This document shows positions 1 to 7,737 of a DNA stretch of 9,794 nt, in pieces. The stretch spans positions 1 through 9,794 of the forward strand of contig JAGXHZ010000064.1 of the NCBI GenBank assembly GCA_024635855.1, given 5' to 3'. Source of the DNA: Sulfuricurvum sp. GTDB taxonomy: Bacteria > Campylobacterota > Campylobacteria > Campylobacterales > Sulfurimonadaceae. The translations under genes were made by a program, and so were the position numbers. A model generated the notes under the pieces. It was not told where the DNA came from and searched no databases. It saw only the letters and a list, made by a program, of their open reading frames with translations. Positions within the stretch are counted from its first letter, which is position 1, and the number at the start of each line of letters is the position of its first letter.

Positions 1-2
1 CC

Positions 3-344
3 ACCAAGCAAGCTCTAATCGCTCAATCCAATGCACAAACCAACGACCTCGCCTACGCGTTCAAAGAATCAGCAGCGAACCTCGCAATGGCGCAACGGTA
101 TATTGTCCGTTCTCACGCTCTTATCACAGCGGCTCAAAGCTCTTTTGACGCTTCCCAAAAAACCTTTGATGCCGTCAAACAAAAATACGAAGCACGCATT
201 GTCGATTACGTCACTTACCTCGATGCCCTTCGTTCTCTTACGAATTCAACCAATCAGCTCAGCCGCGCCAAACGTTCTCTCAACTATGCCTATGCGACCT
301 ATTACTATTATGCGGGATTAGACCCCAAGGAGTTTGTACAATGA
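3..344 (+). CDS. TolC-family outer-membrane efflux protein, C-terminal part (5' truncated by window)
   Basis: The open frame enters from the left edge, so only the last 113 residues are seen. It is alpha-helical, polar and rich in Ala, Gln and Asn, with the late-TolC pattern: a long helix, a region like KYEARIVDYVTYLDALRSL where the helix packs near the membrane end, then a second helix ending in YAYATYYYYAGLD. OEP/TolC family proteins form trimeric channels through the outer membrane and periplasm that dock with an adaptor and an inner-membrane pump. The following adaptor and RND genes support this role. Its TGA stop overlaps the ATG of the adaptor gene (ATGA, 341-344), so the two are probably translationally coupled. 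The true start lies outside the window. The family call is firm; the substrate is unknown. Confidence 0.85.
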   Translation, partial: TKQALIAQSNAQTNDLAYAFKESAANLAMAQRYIVRSHALITAAQSSFDASQKTFDAVKQKYEARIVDYVTYLDALRSLTNSTNQLSRAKRSLNYAYATYYYYAGLDPKEFVQ

Positions 345-1078
345 AATATCTGTTCTCTTTTTTCCTCCTTATCACCTCCTTGATGGGTGAAGAGATTTAC
401 GCAACGTTTGATGTTATTTCCGTTAAAGAAGCCAATTTGGCACTCACGACCTCAGGCGTTGTCAAAATACTGCGTGTCGATGTCGGAAGCCGTGTCAAAA
501 AAGGGGATATTCTCCTCGAAATCGACAATGACAATCTCACAGCAAGCGTTGATTTAGCCAAAGAGAGTCTTAAGAAAGCACAAATCGAAGAGCAGTTTGC
601 AAAACAAACCTACGATCGCTATAAAAAAGTCGAAAGCGTGATTGACGCTGAACTTATGGATCAAAATACTCTCCTATATCGAAAATCTTCGGCAGCACTT
701 GGGGAAGCTAAGGCACAGCTACGCTACCAAAGCACCCTTGTTGAGAAAACACGTCTTCGTGCTCCGTTTAGCGGTGTTATTTCTGAGCGTAACATCGAAC
801 TTGGAGATGGCGTAGATGGCGGATCGATGCCTCTGTTTAAACTCATCAGCTCCCCTGATGTCAAGCTTTTGGTTCGGTTCGATGAAAAATATCTCTCCCG
901 TGTGAAAAAAGGGTCTGCCGTCCGCTATCGTATTGACGGAGAAAACCAATGGCGTAACGGACGTATCACCAAACTCTATCCGACAATCGATCCAAAGACT
1001 CGTAAAGCAACCGCCGAAGTACTCGCCTCCAAAATTGCTCCCGGACTTTTTGGTGAAGCCTATATCCTTGGAAAATAA
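341..1078 (+). CDS. RND efflux periplasmic adaptor (membrane fusion protein), short form
   Basis: A 245-aa protein. It starts with a hydrophobic signal sequence (KYLFSFFLLITSLMG, about residues 2-16), so it is exported to the periplasm. Residues about 38-66 form the first half of a lipoyl/biotinyl-like domain (SGVVKILRVDVGSRVKKGD, then LEIDN). About 67-133 form an alpha-helical hairpin rich in Lys, Glu and Ala. About 135-167 form the second lipoyl half (RLRAPFSGVISERNIELGDGV), and 172-245 a beta-barrel domain. HlyD/AcrA family adaptors bridge the RND pump and the TolC channel. At 245 aa it is clearly shorter than the usual 350-400 aa, and the membrane-proximal domain seems reduced or missing. 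The start is the ATG overlapping the upstream stop. It ends 2 nt before the pump gene, which implies one operon. Confidence 0.9.
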   Translation: MKYLFSFFLLITSLMGEEIYATFDVISVKEANLALTTSGVVKILRVDVGSRVKKGDILLEIDNDNLTASVDLAKESLKKAQIEEQFAKQTYDRYKKVESVIDAELMDQNTLLYRKSSAALGEAKAQLRYQSTLVEKTRLRAPFSGVISERNIELGDGVDGGSMPLFKLISSPDVKLLVRFDEKYLSRVKKGSAVRYRIDGENQWRNGRITKLYPTIDPKTRKATAEVLASKIAPGLFGEAYILGK

Positions 1079-1080
1079 TT

Positions 1081-4000
1081 ATGTATAAATTTGCCATCAA
1101 CCGCCCCATAACGACGTTAATGCTCGTGATGAGCTTTATCGTTTTTGGTCTTATTTCTTTTCGTGCTATGCCTGTTGCCCTCTTTCCGAATATCGATTTT
1201 CCGATTGTCACAATACAAACCTCGTATCCGGGTGCCGATCCCGAAACCGTAGAGTCCAAAGTCACCGATAAAATCGAAGAAGCCGTTTCCGGAATCGATG
1301 GAATCGACAAGTTGATCTCCACAAGCTACGAAGGCTTAAGCGTTGTTACCGTTCAGTTTGAGCTCACCAAAGACATCGAAGAGGCAGCCAATGATGTTCG
1401 TGACAAAGTAGGAACCATCAATCTTGACAGTGATATTGAATCTCCTATTGTCCAAAAAGTGAGTGTTTCCGGTGCTGCGTCCATCAAATTGTTTGTGAGT
1501 ACCAAAACAGGGGATACGGTTGCTTTGATGCGTTTAGCCGATGAAAAAATCAAACCGAAGCTACAACGCATTGAAGGTGTTGCCAATATTAAGATTGTAG
1601 GGTATCGTGATCGTGAAATCCGTATCTTTACCGACCCATTCCTCCTCAACAAATACGGACTTTCCTCTGCTGAGCTCCAACGTCTTATTGCACGCGAAAA
1701 TGTTCGCTCAGGCGGTGGAAAACTTATTTCCCATAAGAATGAATTGGTTCTTAAAACCCGTAGTGATGCCACAAGTATCGATGATCTGAAAAAGCTCCTC
1801 ATTTCTCCTGGACTGCGATTGGAAGATGTTGCCCGCGTCGAAGACGGCCTCAAAGATGCAAAAAGCTACTCCGCGTACAATGGGTCAGAAGGTGTACTGC
1901 TGGAAGTACAAAAAATATCGGGTGCCAATGATTTAGAAGTGATCAAAGGGGTCAAAAAAGTGATGCCCGAACTGGTTGTATTAGCATCCAAAAACCATAC
2001 ATTACAACTCGTCGAAGATCAATCCAATAAAATTCTCGTCAATATCGATAACGTCAAATTTGACCTCCTCTTCGGTGCATTTTTAGCGGTCCTCATCGTC
2101 TTTTTCTTTTTGCGTAATCTCACGGCAACCCTCATCTCCGCTCTTGCTATTCCTACCTCGATCATTGGAACCTTTGCCCTCATAGATGCACTGGGCTATG
2201 ATCTAAACCGGCTTACTCTCATTGGTTTGACCCTTGCTATTGGGATTTTTATCGATGATGCAATCGTCATCATCGAAAATATTTCTAAAAAAATGGAGTC
2301 AGGGATAGAGCCGTTCCAAGCCTCTTTTGAAGGGGTAAAAGAGGTCGCTTTTTCAGTTTTGGCGATTTCGGCGATGCTGCTTGCGGTGTTCGTCCCAGTA
2401 GCTTTTATGGGGGGCATTGTCGGGAAATTCTTTAACTCGTTTGCCATGACCGTAGCATCGGGAGTTCTTATTTCCTATTTTGTCGCCATCATGTTTATCC
2501 CCACACTAGGGGCACGGCTTCTCAGCGGTAAAGAAAATGCTTTTTGGGAAAAAACCGAACCGATGTTCCAAAAAGTAGATCAGTTCTACCGAAAACTTTT
2601 AGCCTTTTTTATCCGCTTCAAAATCACAACACTCATCGTTGTCCTTGCGGTGCTACTTTTTTCTTTTTCTCTCGCAGGAAAAGTAGGAGGAACCTTTGTC
2701 CCGATGGAAGACATGTCTGAAATGCGTGTCATGGTCAAAGCTCCGGTAGGCATATCACTCGAAGCCATGAAAAAAGAGATGGCACCGCTGGTAAGCACGT
2801 TGCAAAAAGACAAACGAATCGAGACAGTCGTCTTAACAATCGGCTACAATCCGGCGAAAGAAGCCCACAAAGCGATGCTCTACGCCAAACTGCTTCCGGT
2901 TGAACAACGCGAAGGGCTTGAAGCTATTATCGCATCGTATCGCGACACATTCAAAGCCTATTCCCATCTCATCATCAGCGTCGAAGATGTCCCCCCTATC
3001 GATACGGGCGAGAGCAATGCTCCGATCCAAGTCGTCCTCACGGGAGCAGATCTCAAAGTTCTGGAAACCAAATCGGCTGCATTGATGAAATTACTAAAAG
3101 AGAGCAATGGAACAACCGACAATGACAGCGATTTTGAACCGGGAAAACCGGAAGTTCGTATCACCATTAATCGAGAAAGCGCTCAGCGCCTTGGTATTAC
3201 CGCTCAGGCGATTTCCAATGCCATTAATGCCTCCTATTCCAGCGACAGCGCCATCTCAAATTTTGAGCAGGAAGGTCGCCAATTTGATATAACACTTCGA
3301 AATGCGGATCAATACCGCAGAACCGTCGATGATCTCAAAAAGATACAAATCCCAAGCGCCACAGGGGAATTGATCTCGCTTGACGGTCTGGTTAATCTTG
3401 AAACAACTCAAGGAACGGCATCCATCAACCGCTTTGATCGTGAGCGCAAAATTTTAGTCACTTCAAACCTTGACGGTGCACCGTTGGATTCCATCGTCAC
3501 AATGATCGATTCGAAACTTCCTGCCCTATTAGGTGAAGGCTATCACTATCGCTATACAGGAGACATTGAACGGATGCAAGAGACGATTTCGGCTTTTGGA
3601 TTTACGGTAGGCTTGGCAGTCATTTTGATCTATCTCATCCTCGCCGCGCTCTATGAATCACTTATTCAGCCTCTTATAATCATGGTTGCTATGCCGCTGA
3701 GTTTTACGGGTGTTATCCTTGCGCTGTATCTCACTGGGAACCCTTTTAGTATCTTTGTCATGATCGGGATTATTTTGTTACTGGGGATGGTAGGTAAAAA
3801 TGCCATTTTAGTCGTCGATTTTGCCAATACTGCGATCAAAAATGGAAAACCGGTCAATGAAGCCCTTTTAGAAGCGGGCGAAAAACGGCTGCGCCCTATT
3901 CTCATGACCACATTCGCCATGATCTTTGCCATGCTTCCCCTCGCCCTTGCGGGGGGCGCAGGTCATGAAAGCAATGCCCCTATGGCAATTGCCATCATCG

Positions 4001-4113
4001 GAGGACTTATCAGCTCAACACTGCTTGCATTGTTCATCGTTCCGATACTTTATCGTATCATGTACCCTCTGGATGCATGGCTACGACGTCATTATGAGAG
4101 AGAACTCTTATGA
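1081..4113 (+). CDS. RND multidrug/solute efflux pump, inner-membrane subunit (HAE1/AcrB-like)
   Basis: Complete at 1010 aa, the usual length for the AcrB/MexB-type family. It opens with the family N-terminus (FAINRPITTLMLVMSFIVFG, TM1, then the PNIDFPIVTIQTSYPGADPE porter segment). The proton-relay residues are present: the adjacent Asp pair at 392-393 in TM4 (GIFIDDAIVIIENI), matching AcrB D407/D408, and Lys906 in TM10 (GMVGKNAILVVDFA), matching AcrB K940. Two large periplasmic loops separate TM1/TM2 and TM7/TM8, and the twofold internal repeat is evident. It should export a small lipophilic or toxic compound using the proton motive force, with the adaptor and TolC-like protein upstream. 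The substrate cannot be read from sequence. ATG at 1081 is 2 nt after the adaptor stop. The last 22 bp overlap the convergent c-di-GMP gene. Confidence 0.95.
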   Translation: MYKFAINRPITTLMLVMSFIVFGLISFRAMPVALFPNIDFPIVTIQTSYPGADPETVESKVTDKIEEAVSGIDGIDKLISTSYEGLSVVTVQFELTKDIEEAANDVRDKVGTINLDSDIESPIVQKVSVSGAASIKLFVSTKTGDTVALMRLADEKIKPKLQRIEGVANIKIVGYRDREIRIFTDPFLLNKYGLSSAELQRLIARENVRSGGGKLISHKNELVLKTRSDATSIDDLKKLLISPGLRLEDVARVEDGLKDAKSYSAYNGSEGVLLEVQKISGANDLEVIKGVKKVMPELVVLASKNHTLQLVEDQSNKILVNIDNVKFDLLFGAFLAVLIVFFFLRNLTATLISALAIPTSIIGTFALIDALGYDLNRLTLIGLTLAIGIFIDDAIVIIENISKKMESGIEPFQASFEGVKEVAFSVLAISAMLLAVFVPVAFMGGIVGKFFNSFAMTVASGVLISYFVAIMFIPTLGARLLSGKENAFWEKTEPMFQKVDQFYRKLLAFFIRFKITTLIVVLAVLLFSFSLAGKVGGTFVPMEDMSEMRVMVKAPVGISLEAMKKEMAPLVSTLQKDKRIETVVLTIGYNPAKEAHKAMLYAKLLPVEQREGLEAIIASYRDTFKAYSHLIISVEDVPPIDTGESNAPIQVVLTGADLKVLETKSAALMKLLKESNGTTDNDSDFEPGKPEVRITINRESAQRLGITAQAISNAINASYSSDSAISNFEQEGRQFDITLRNADQYRRTVDDLKKIQIPSATGELISLDGLVNLETTQGTASINRFDRERKILVTSNLDGAPLDSIVTMIDSKLPALLGEGYHYRYTGDIERMQETISAFGFTVGLAVILIYLILAALYESLIQPLIIMVAMPLSFTGVILALYLTGNPFSIFVMIGIILLLGMVGKNAILVVDFANTAIKNGKPVNEALLEAGEKRLRPILMTTFAMIFAMLPLALAGGAGHESNAPMAIAIIGGLISSTLLALFIVPILYRIMYPLDAWLRRHYERELL

Positions 4114-6917
4114 CGTATCAAAAATAGTTCGAACGCTTTTTCATCAAGCGGGCGGGCGTACATATAACCCTGCCCTTGCATGCATCCAAACTCTTTTAAA
4201 AAGTTTGCCTGAGCTTCTTCCTCAATTCCTTCTGCTATGGTTTTAAACCCAAGAGCATCTGCCATAGCAATAATGGCTTTGACAATCGCGCTGTCTCGCT
4301 CACTATGAGGAAGCTCGCGAACAAACGATTGATCGATTTTGAGTTTATCGATAGGAAAAGCTTTGAGATAACTCAAACTGGAATAACCTGTACCAAAATC
4401 ATCAATCGCAATCTCTATTCCTAACGCTTTTAGTGCAATGAGCTTCTCCCCCAGTACACTGGGATTTCCCATTAACACACTTTCTGTAATCTCTAATTCA
4501 ACATATTGAGGCTCAAGTTCACTCTCATGAATGATTCGACGAATCGTTTCAACTGCATTCGAACGTTCAAACTGTTTTCCGGATACATTGACGGATATTC
4601 TTCCCAGAAACAGTCCTAATTCTTTCCATTTTTTTATGGCTTTACACGATTGTAACAGTACCTCTTCCCCGATGGGGACAATAAGATTATTGCTCTCCGC
4701 AAGTGGTATAAATACATCCGGACGGACGATCCCCATTGTAGGATGTTGCCAACGTACCAGCGCCTCTGCTCCGATAAGTGCACCGGTTAATAGATTCACT
4801 TGAGGCTGATAATAGACAACAAACTCTTTATCTTCTATGGCACGTCGAAGCTCCCGCTCCATCAATACCCGCTCTAACAACCGTACGCTCATCTCCTGAG
4901 TAAAAAAGCAATAATTACTCTCCCCAACCTCTTTTGCTCGACGTAATGCGATATCTGCATTTTTCAATAAGGTTTCGCCGCTTTCTCCATCGTCAGGATA
5001 AAGGGTGATGCCAATGCTAACGCTGAGCTTTAAAGCCCCCTCAGATGTCTCAATCGGTGTATTAAAAAGCTCCATAATCTGCTGTAGAGTCCGTTCACAT
5101 TCTCTTACCTCTTGAATCTCTTCAAGAAGAATCACAAACTCATCTCCGCCTATTCGACTAATCGTGTCTTCATTACGAATCAGCGCACCCATCTTGGACG
5201 CTACTTGTTTAATAACAAAATCCCCTATGCTGTACCCATACGATTCATTAATGTCTTTAAAATTATCAATGTCCGCATATAACACAATCAACTTTGTTTT
5301 TTCACGCTGTGCTCGCACTATAGAGTGCTCAAGTCTTGCACTCAATAAAAGTCGATTTGGTAAATTGGTAAGCACATCATAATGCGCCAAACGCTCAAGC
5401 TCTTTCTCGGACTCTTGAATTTTGGTAATGTCTTCACCGGATGAAAAAGTTCCGGTAATGACTCCGTTAGGATCTCGTAGCAGTGCATTGTGCCATGCAA
5501 TCATGCGCATTTCGCCACTAGCCGTACAGACCGCATTTTCATAGTATTCTACCATCTCTTTTTTCCCCTCTATGATGGAGGTAAAAAATGTTTTGGTTTC
5601 TAAGAGATGCTCCTTCGCCACAAAAGTAGTGAACCAATTTTTTCCGATGGCTTCCTCTTTTGTTACCCCTAATATCTCACATCCCTTGGGATTTAGAAGT
5701 ACTATCGTCCCCTCCCAATCCAACGCCAGACATATCACCGATGTAACATCCAAATAGAGTCTGCTTTTTTCTTTTTCCAGCTCTATCGTGTGCGTCAATG
5801 ACAGAGAAAGTTCTTCACTAAGCCGTACCAAATCACTAACATCATTCAAAAAAAGTTTCAAGATAGATTTGCAATTCACCTCAGCTTCCATCAGTGTTAA
5901 CTCATAAACCCGCCCATTCACCTCGATTCGTTCATGTTCAACTCCTCGATTTACTCTAAACGAATCCATAATACGATTCCAATTTTCTGCTCCGAGCATT
6001 CGTGATACATTATCGTCTATTTTGACCTGAAACGTCAACATCGCCTCAGCATTTAGCCATTTGATGATTTGCATCTCTCCCAAATCAACTATCTCGCAAA
6101 AAGCAATCCCCAAAAGATTGTACGTCGCCCGTGCATCACGAAGCTTCGCTTCAAGCGTCACCTCAAGTGTCGTGGTATAACTTAATAGCAAATTTTTTTC
6201 ATTCAAAATATAAAGGTCGTTTTCCCAGTGGACGACTAAATGATGAATTTTTTTCTCTCTCATCATTTCAACAGCTTTGCGTATCTTCTCATCCGCCCCA
6301 ACACTGATAATGGACGTATACATACACGTTGAAATCAACTCACTGCTTGGAAGATTTTGATACACAAATCCTAAAATATCTTTCTCGGTCACAACGCCTA
6401 ACGCTTTAGTCTCGTCCATCACCAGTAATACATCGCGATGCTCATACCGCATGAGATGAATCGCTTCTTCGATCGTTGCATTTACATTTATCGCTATTGC
6501 ACGGTTTCGCCCGTGTAAACACTGCGATATTTCAGTGGTTGTTTGGAGGTTGTTTTCATAGTATCGAAGGATATCATTTTGCGTAAGCGTCCCGATATAA
6601 TGATCTTTCTCATCGATCAAAACAATGCGGCGTATCTCATAATCGATCATCATTTCAACCGCCATATCCAAAGGTCGATCATCATGAATGGATATGATAG
6701 GATAAGTAGCAAACTCAATCGCCTTGCTCTCTCGCTGTATCCCTGCCGCATAAAGTTCTATAATATTTTTGAGGGTCAAAATCCCCATAGCGATAGAACC
6801 GTCTAACAATACGATATGACTCTCTCGTTCTTGTTCCATACGTTCAATCGCATCACTTAATGACGCTTCAATACTCAAACGATCATTTTTATAGACAACA
6901 AGATTGCTCAACAACAT
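4092..6917 (-). CDS. CBS x4 - PAS - GGDEF - EAL cyclic-di-GMP turnover protein
   Basis: A 941-aa soluble protein with no signal peptide or membrane segment. Four CBS motifs fill about residues 1-255; in known proteins these bind adenosine nucleotides. Two PAS-like regions follow: a degenerate one at about 265-370 and a clearer one at about 385-505, ending in the typical GTFSSGEDITKIQESEKE. The diguanylate cyclase domain has GGDEF at 590-594 and the inhibitory RxxD (RNED) at 581-584, exactly five residues before it. The phosphodiesterase domain has EAL at 718-720, ISVNVSGKQF, the LEITES glutamate, IAIDDFGTGYSSL, KLKIDQSF and AEGIEE, so its metal and catalytic residues look complete. Both making and breaking c-di-GMP are therefore possible, with CBS and PAS as sensors. 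ATG at 6917 follows GAGGA with 6 nt spacing. It is a single gene, convergent with the RND operon. Confidence 0.93.
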   Translation of the reverse strand: MLLSNLVVYKNDRLSIEASLSDAIERMEQERESHIVLLDGSIAMGILTLKNIIELYAAGIQRESKAIEFATYPIISIHDDRPLDMAVEMMIDYEIRRIVLIDEKDHYIGTLTQNDILRYYENNLQTTTEISQCLHGRNRAIAINVNATIEEAIHLMRYEHRDVLLVMDETKALGVVTEKDILGFVYQNLPSSELISTCMYTSIISVGADEKIRKAVEMMREKKIHHLVVHWENDLYILNEKNLLLSYTTTLEVTLEAKLRDARATYNLLGIAFCEIVDLGEMQIIKWLNAEAMLTFQVKIDDNVSRMLGAENWNRIMDSFRVNRGVEHERIEVNGRVYELTLMEAEVNCKSILKLFLNDVSDLVRLSEELSLSLTHTIELEKEKSRLYLDVTSVICLALDWEGTIVLLNPKGCEILGVTKEEAIGKNWFTTFVAKEHLLETKTFFTSIIEGKKEMVEYYENAVCTASGEMRMIAWHNALLRDPNGVITGTFSSGEDITKIQESEKELERLAHYDVLTNLPNRLLLSARLEHSIVRAQREKTKLIVLYADIDNFKDINESYGYSIGDFVIKQVASKMGALIRNEDTISRIGGDEFVILLEEIQEVRECERTLQQIMELFNTPIETSEGALKLSVSIGITLYPDDGESGETLLKNADIALRRAKEVGESNYCFFTQEMSVRLLERVLMERELRRAIEDKEFVVYYQPQVNLLTGALIGAEALVRWQHPTMGIVRPDVFIPLAESNNLIVPIGEEVLLQSCKAIKKWKELGLFLGRISVNVSGKQFERSNAVETIRRIIHESELEPQYVELEITESVLMGNPSVLGEKLIALKALGIEIAIDDFGTGYSSLSYLKAFPIDKLKIDQSFVRELPHSERDSAIVKAIIAMADALGFKTIAEGIEEEAQANFLKEFGCMQGQGYMYARPLDEKAFELFLIRHKSSLS

Positions 6918-6942
6918 AAAATATCCTCAACTAAAGTGATGG

Positions 6943-6948
6943 ATTATA
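6943..6948 (-). promoter_or_regulatory. Probable -10 box of the c-di-GMP gene promoter
   Basis: Read on the - strand this is a perfect TATAAT, 25 bp before the ATG at 6917, placing the transcript start at about 6935 with a short leader carrying the GAGGA ribosome site. A TTGACA hexamer lies on the same strand at 6966-6961, but only 12 bp upstream, too close for a standard -35. No other -35 is clear, which is normal for Campylobacterota sigma-70 promoters. The region between here and the tRNA remnant (6949-7035) is AT-rich and shows nothing else. Confidence 0.55.
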
Positions 6949-7035
6949 CATTATCATAAGTGTCAATAGGATTGAAATAATAAGATTATTCAGAAAAGAA
7001 GTAAAAAAAATGAGAAATTATTGAAGAAAAAAAGA

Positions 7036-7058
7036 TGGTGCGGACGGGGGGATTTGAA
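7036..7058 (-). other. tRNA 3'-end remnant, likely attachment site (att) of an integrated element
   Basis: On the - strand this reads as the end of a tRNA: T loop TTCAAAT, T-stem strand CCCCC, acceptor strand CGTCCGC, discriminator A and encoded CCA. Immediately upstream on that strand the sequence turns to AT-rich DNA (GTGGTATAATTC), with no matching GGGGG T-stem strand or any other tRNA part, so it is not a functional tRNA. A duplicated tRNA 3' end is the standard footprint of a tyrosine-integrase element. Because the 3' tip points left, the element should lie to the right. An A discriminator and an acceptor whose partner would be GCGGACG suggest tRNA-Leu, but that identity is inferred. Confidence 0.8.
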
Positions 7059-7103
7059 GAATTATACCACTGTTAATAAGCCCTATTTTTAGCATTTAGG
7101 GGG

Positions 7104-7119
7104 CTGGGGTCTCCCCCAG
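7104..7119. repeat. GC-rich hairpin, 6-bp stem
   Basis: CTGGGG (7104-7109) pairs with CCCCAG (7114-7119) around a TCTC loop. An alternative pairing uses GGGGG at 7099-7103 with CCCCC at 7113-7117. It is followed by AAGCGAAGCGTTGAGC. There is no T-run, so it is not an intrinsic terminator in either direction. Similar G-run/C-run hairpins followed by AAGCGAAGCG occur near mobilization regions of some plasmids; that resemblance is from memory and unchecked. Confidence 0.5.
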
Positions 7120-7404
7120 TAAGCGAAGCGTTGAGCTCTTCACGCACTACTCAAACACATACAGATTTTTCGAGGGCTAAACACTTTGCAGCAAAAGGCA
7201 AACTAACCCTTCGTTCTCAATGACTAAAAATGGATGTAGCAGGATTCTAAGTCTACCGAACCGAATAGGTGAGCTAAGCTCTCTGTCTGATCTACAGAAA
7301 ATCAACTTTAACAGCACATAAATCCAATCCAAAAAACAAAACTAAAACGGCGGCGATTTTTGCGAGAAAGGAGCGCCTTAGCGACGCACGAGCACTAAGC
7401 CGTA

Positions 7405-7424
7405 AACCCCTATTCTTAGGGGTT
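7405..7424. repeat. Perfect hairpin, 8-bp stem with 4-nt loop
   Basis: AACCCCTA (7405-7412) and TAGGGGTT (7417-7424) are perfect inverted repeats around TTCT. No T-run follows on either strand, so it is not a simple terminator. It sits inside the second GC-rich island, followed by GGAGGCTCC, itself a short palindrome. It may be a protein-binding site or part of an origin; function unknown. Confidence 0.55.
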
Positions 7425-7517
7425 GGGAGGAGGCTCCGCCGACGACCCTTGTCAAATTATCAAAAGTTTACAGACATCTATTAAAATCCAAGTGTTTTTA
7501 TAATCCTCTCTTTTCGA

Positions 7518-7630
7518 TATACTTCTTCTGCCATTAGTATAGACTGTACTAGATGGAAATTCCTTATAGGACTAGTTAACCGATTGGGTGAGAGGGGGTA
7601 ATAGTCTTTGAGCTATTGCCCTTTTTTTTT
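7518..7630 (+). ncRNA. Candidate small RNA 1 of a tandem pair (promoter to terminator)
   Basis: A TATACT -10 box at 7518-7523 would start a transcript near 7530, and a strong intrinsic terminator ends it at about 7630, giving roughly 100 nt. No protein-coding gene lies upstream that the terminator could serve, which favours a short RNA gene. The only ATG frame, at 7553, codes for eight residues without a ribosome site. ACTAG (7548-7552) can pair with CTAGT (7572-7576) around a GGAAATTCC core. The segment about 7551-7594 aligns with 7666-7701 of the next candidate (shared ATTCyTTmTA, ACTrGT, TTGGrTrGAGAG), so the two look like paralogous copies. RNA family and target are unknown. Confidence 0.6.
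7596..7630 (+). terminator. Intrinsic terminator of small RNA 1
   Basis: GGGTAATAG (7596-7604) pairs with CTATTGCCC (7613-7621), nine pairs with one G-U, loop TCTTTGAG, followed by nine T. It works only in the + direction. Confidence 0.85.
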
Positions 7631-7644
7631 GTCAATCTTTCTGC

Positions 7645-7737
7645 TATACTTTCTTTGTGAACAAAAGGTAGATTCTTTCTAACTGGTAATTGGATAGAGA
7701 GATACAGCGTAGGCTTTCGGGTCTACGCTTTTTTTTT
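7645..7737 (+). ncRNA. Candidate small RNA 2 of a tandem pair (promoter to terminator)
   Basis: A second TATACT -10 box (7645-7650) begins 15 nt after the first terminator's T-run, and its downstream bases (TATACTTTCTTTGTG) resemble those after the first (TATACTTCTTCTG). A start near 7657 and the terminator at 7706-7737 give an RNA of about 80 nt. It contains no ATG frame with a ribosome site. Its body (7666-7701) is related to that of small RNA 1, while the terminator stems differ in sequence. This pattern suggests duplication followed by divergence, with selection for keeping each promoter and terminator. No known family recognised. Confidence 0.6.
7706..7737 (+). terminator. Intrinsic terminator of small RNA 2, UUCG tetraloop
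   Basis: AGCGTAGGCT (7706-7715) pairs with GGTCTACGCT (7720-7729), ten pairs with two G-U, closed by a TTCG tetraloop and followed by eight more T. Very strong + strand terminator. Confidence 0.88.

Larger units (their letters stand above)
7059..7500. other. Gene-free, hairpin-rich left end of the element
   Basis: No reading frame here has a believable start or composition. The stretch contains several inverted repeats and two GC-rich islands (about 7099-7131 and 7370-7447) in otherwise AT-rich DNA. Besides the two hairpins listed separately, there is an 11-bp palindrome GAGCTAAGCTC at 7271-7281, TTTGC/GCAAA arms near 7187, CTTAG/CTAAG arms at 7377-7381 and 7395-7399, and AGCCC/GGGCT arms at 7079-7083 and 7101-7105. 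Such density suits a replication or transfer origin, a packaging signal, or the worn remains of older insertions. No specific family is recognised. Confidence 0.45.

Noticed and set aside
31..321. 96-aa + strand frame at the left edge
   Set aside because: Out of frame with the TolC-like protein, which has clear family features through to its stop at 344.
966..3932. Several 60-166 aa antisense frames across the adaptor and pump genes
   Set aside because: They mirror the codon pattern of the real genes, with Ser/Arg-rich shadow translations, and the pump is unambiguous on the + strand.
7036..7110. Complete functional tRNA on the - strand
   Set aside because: Beyond the T loop there is no T-stem partner, anticodon arm or D arm; only the last 23 nt match a tRNA.
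7553..7579. Eight-residue frame MEIPYRTS inside small RNA 1
   Set aside because: No ribosome site before the ATG and no equivalent frame in the paralogous small RNA 2.
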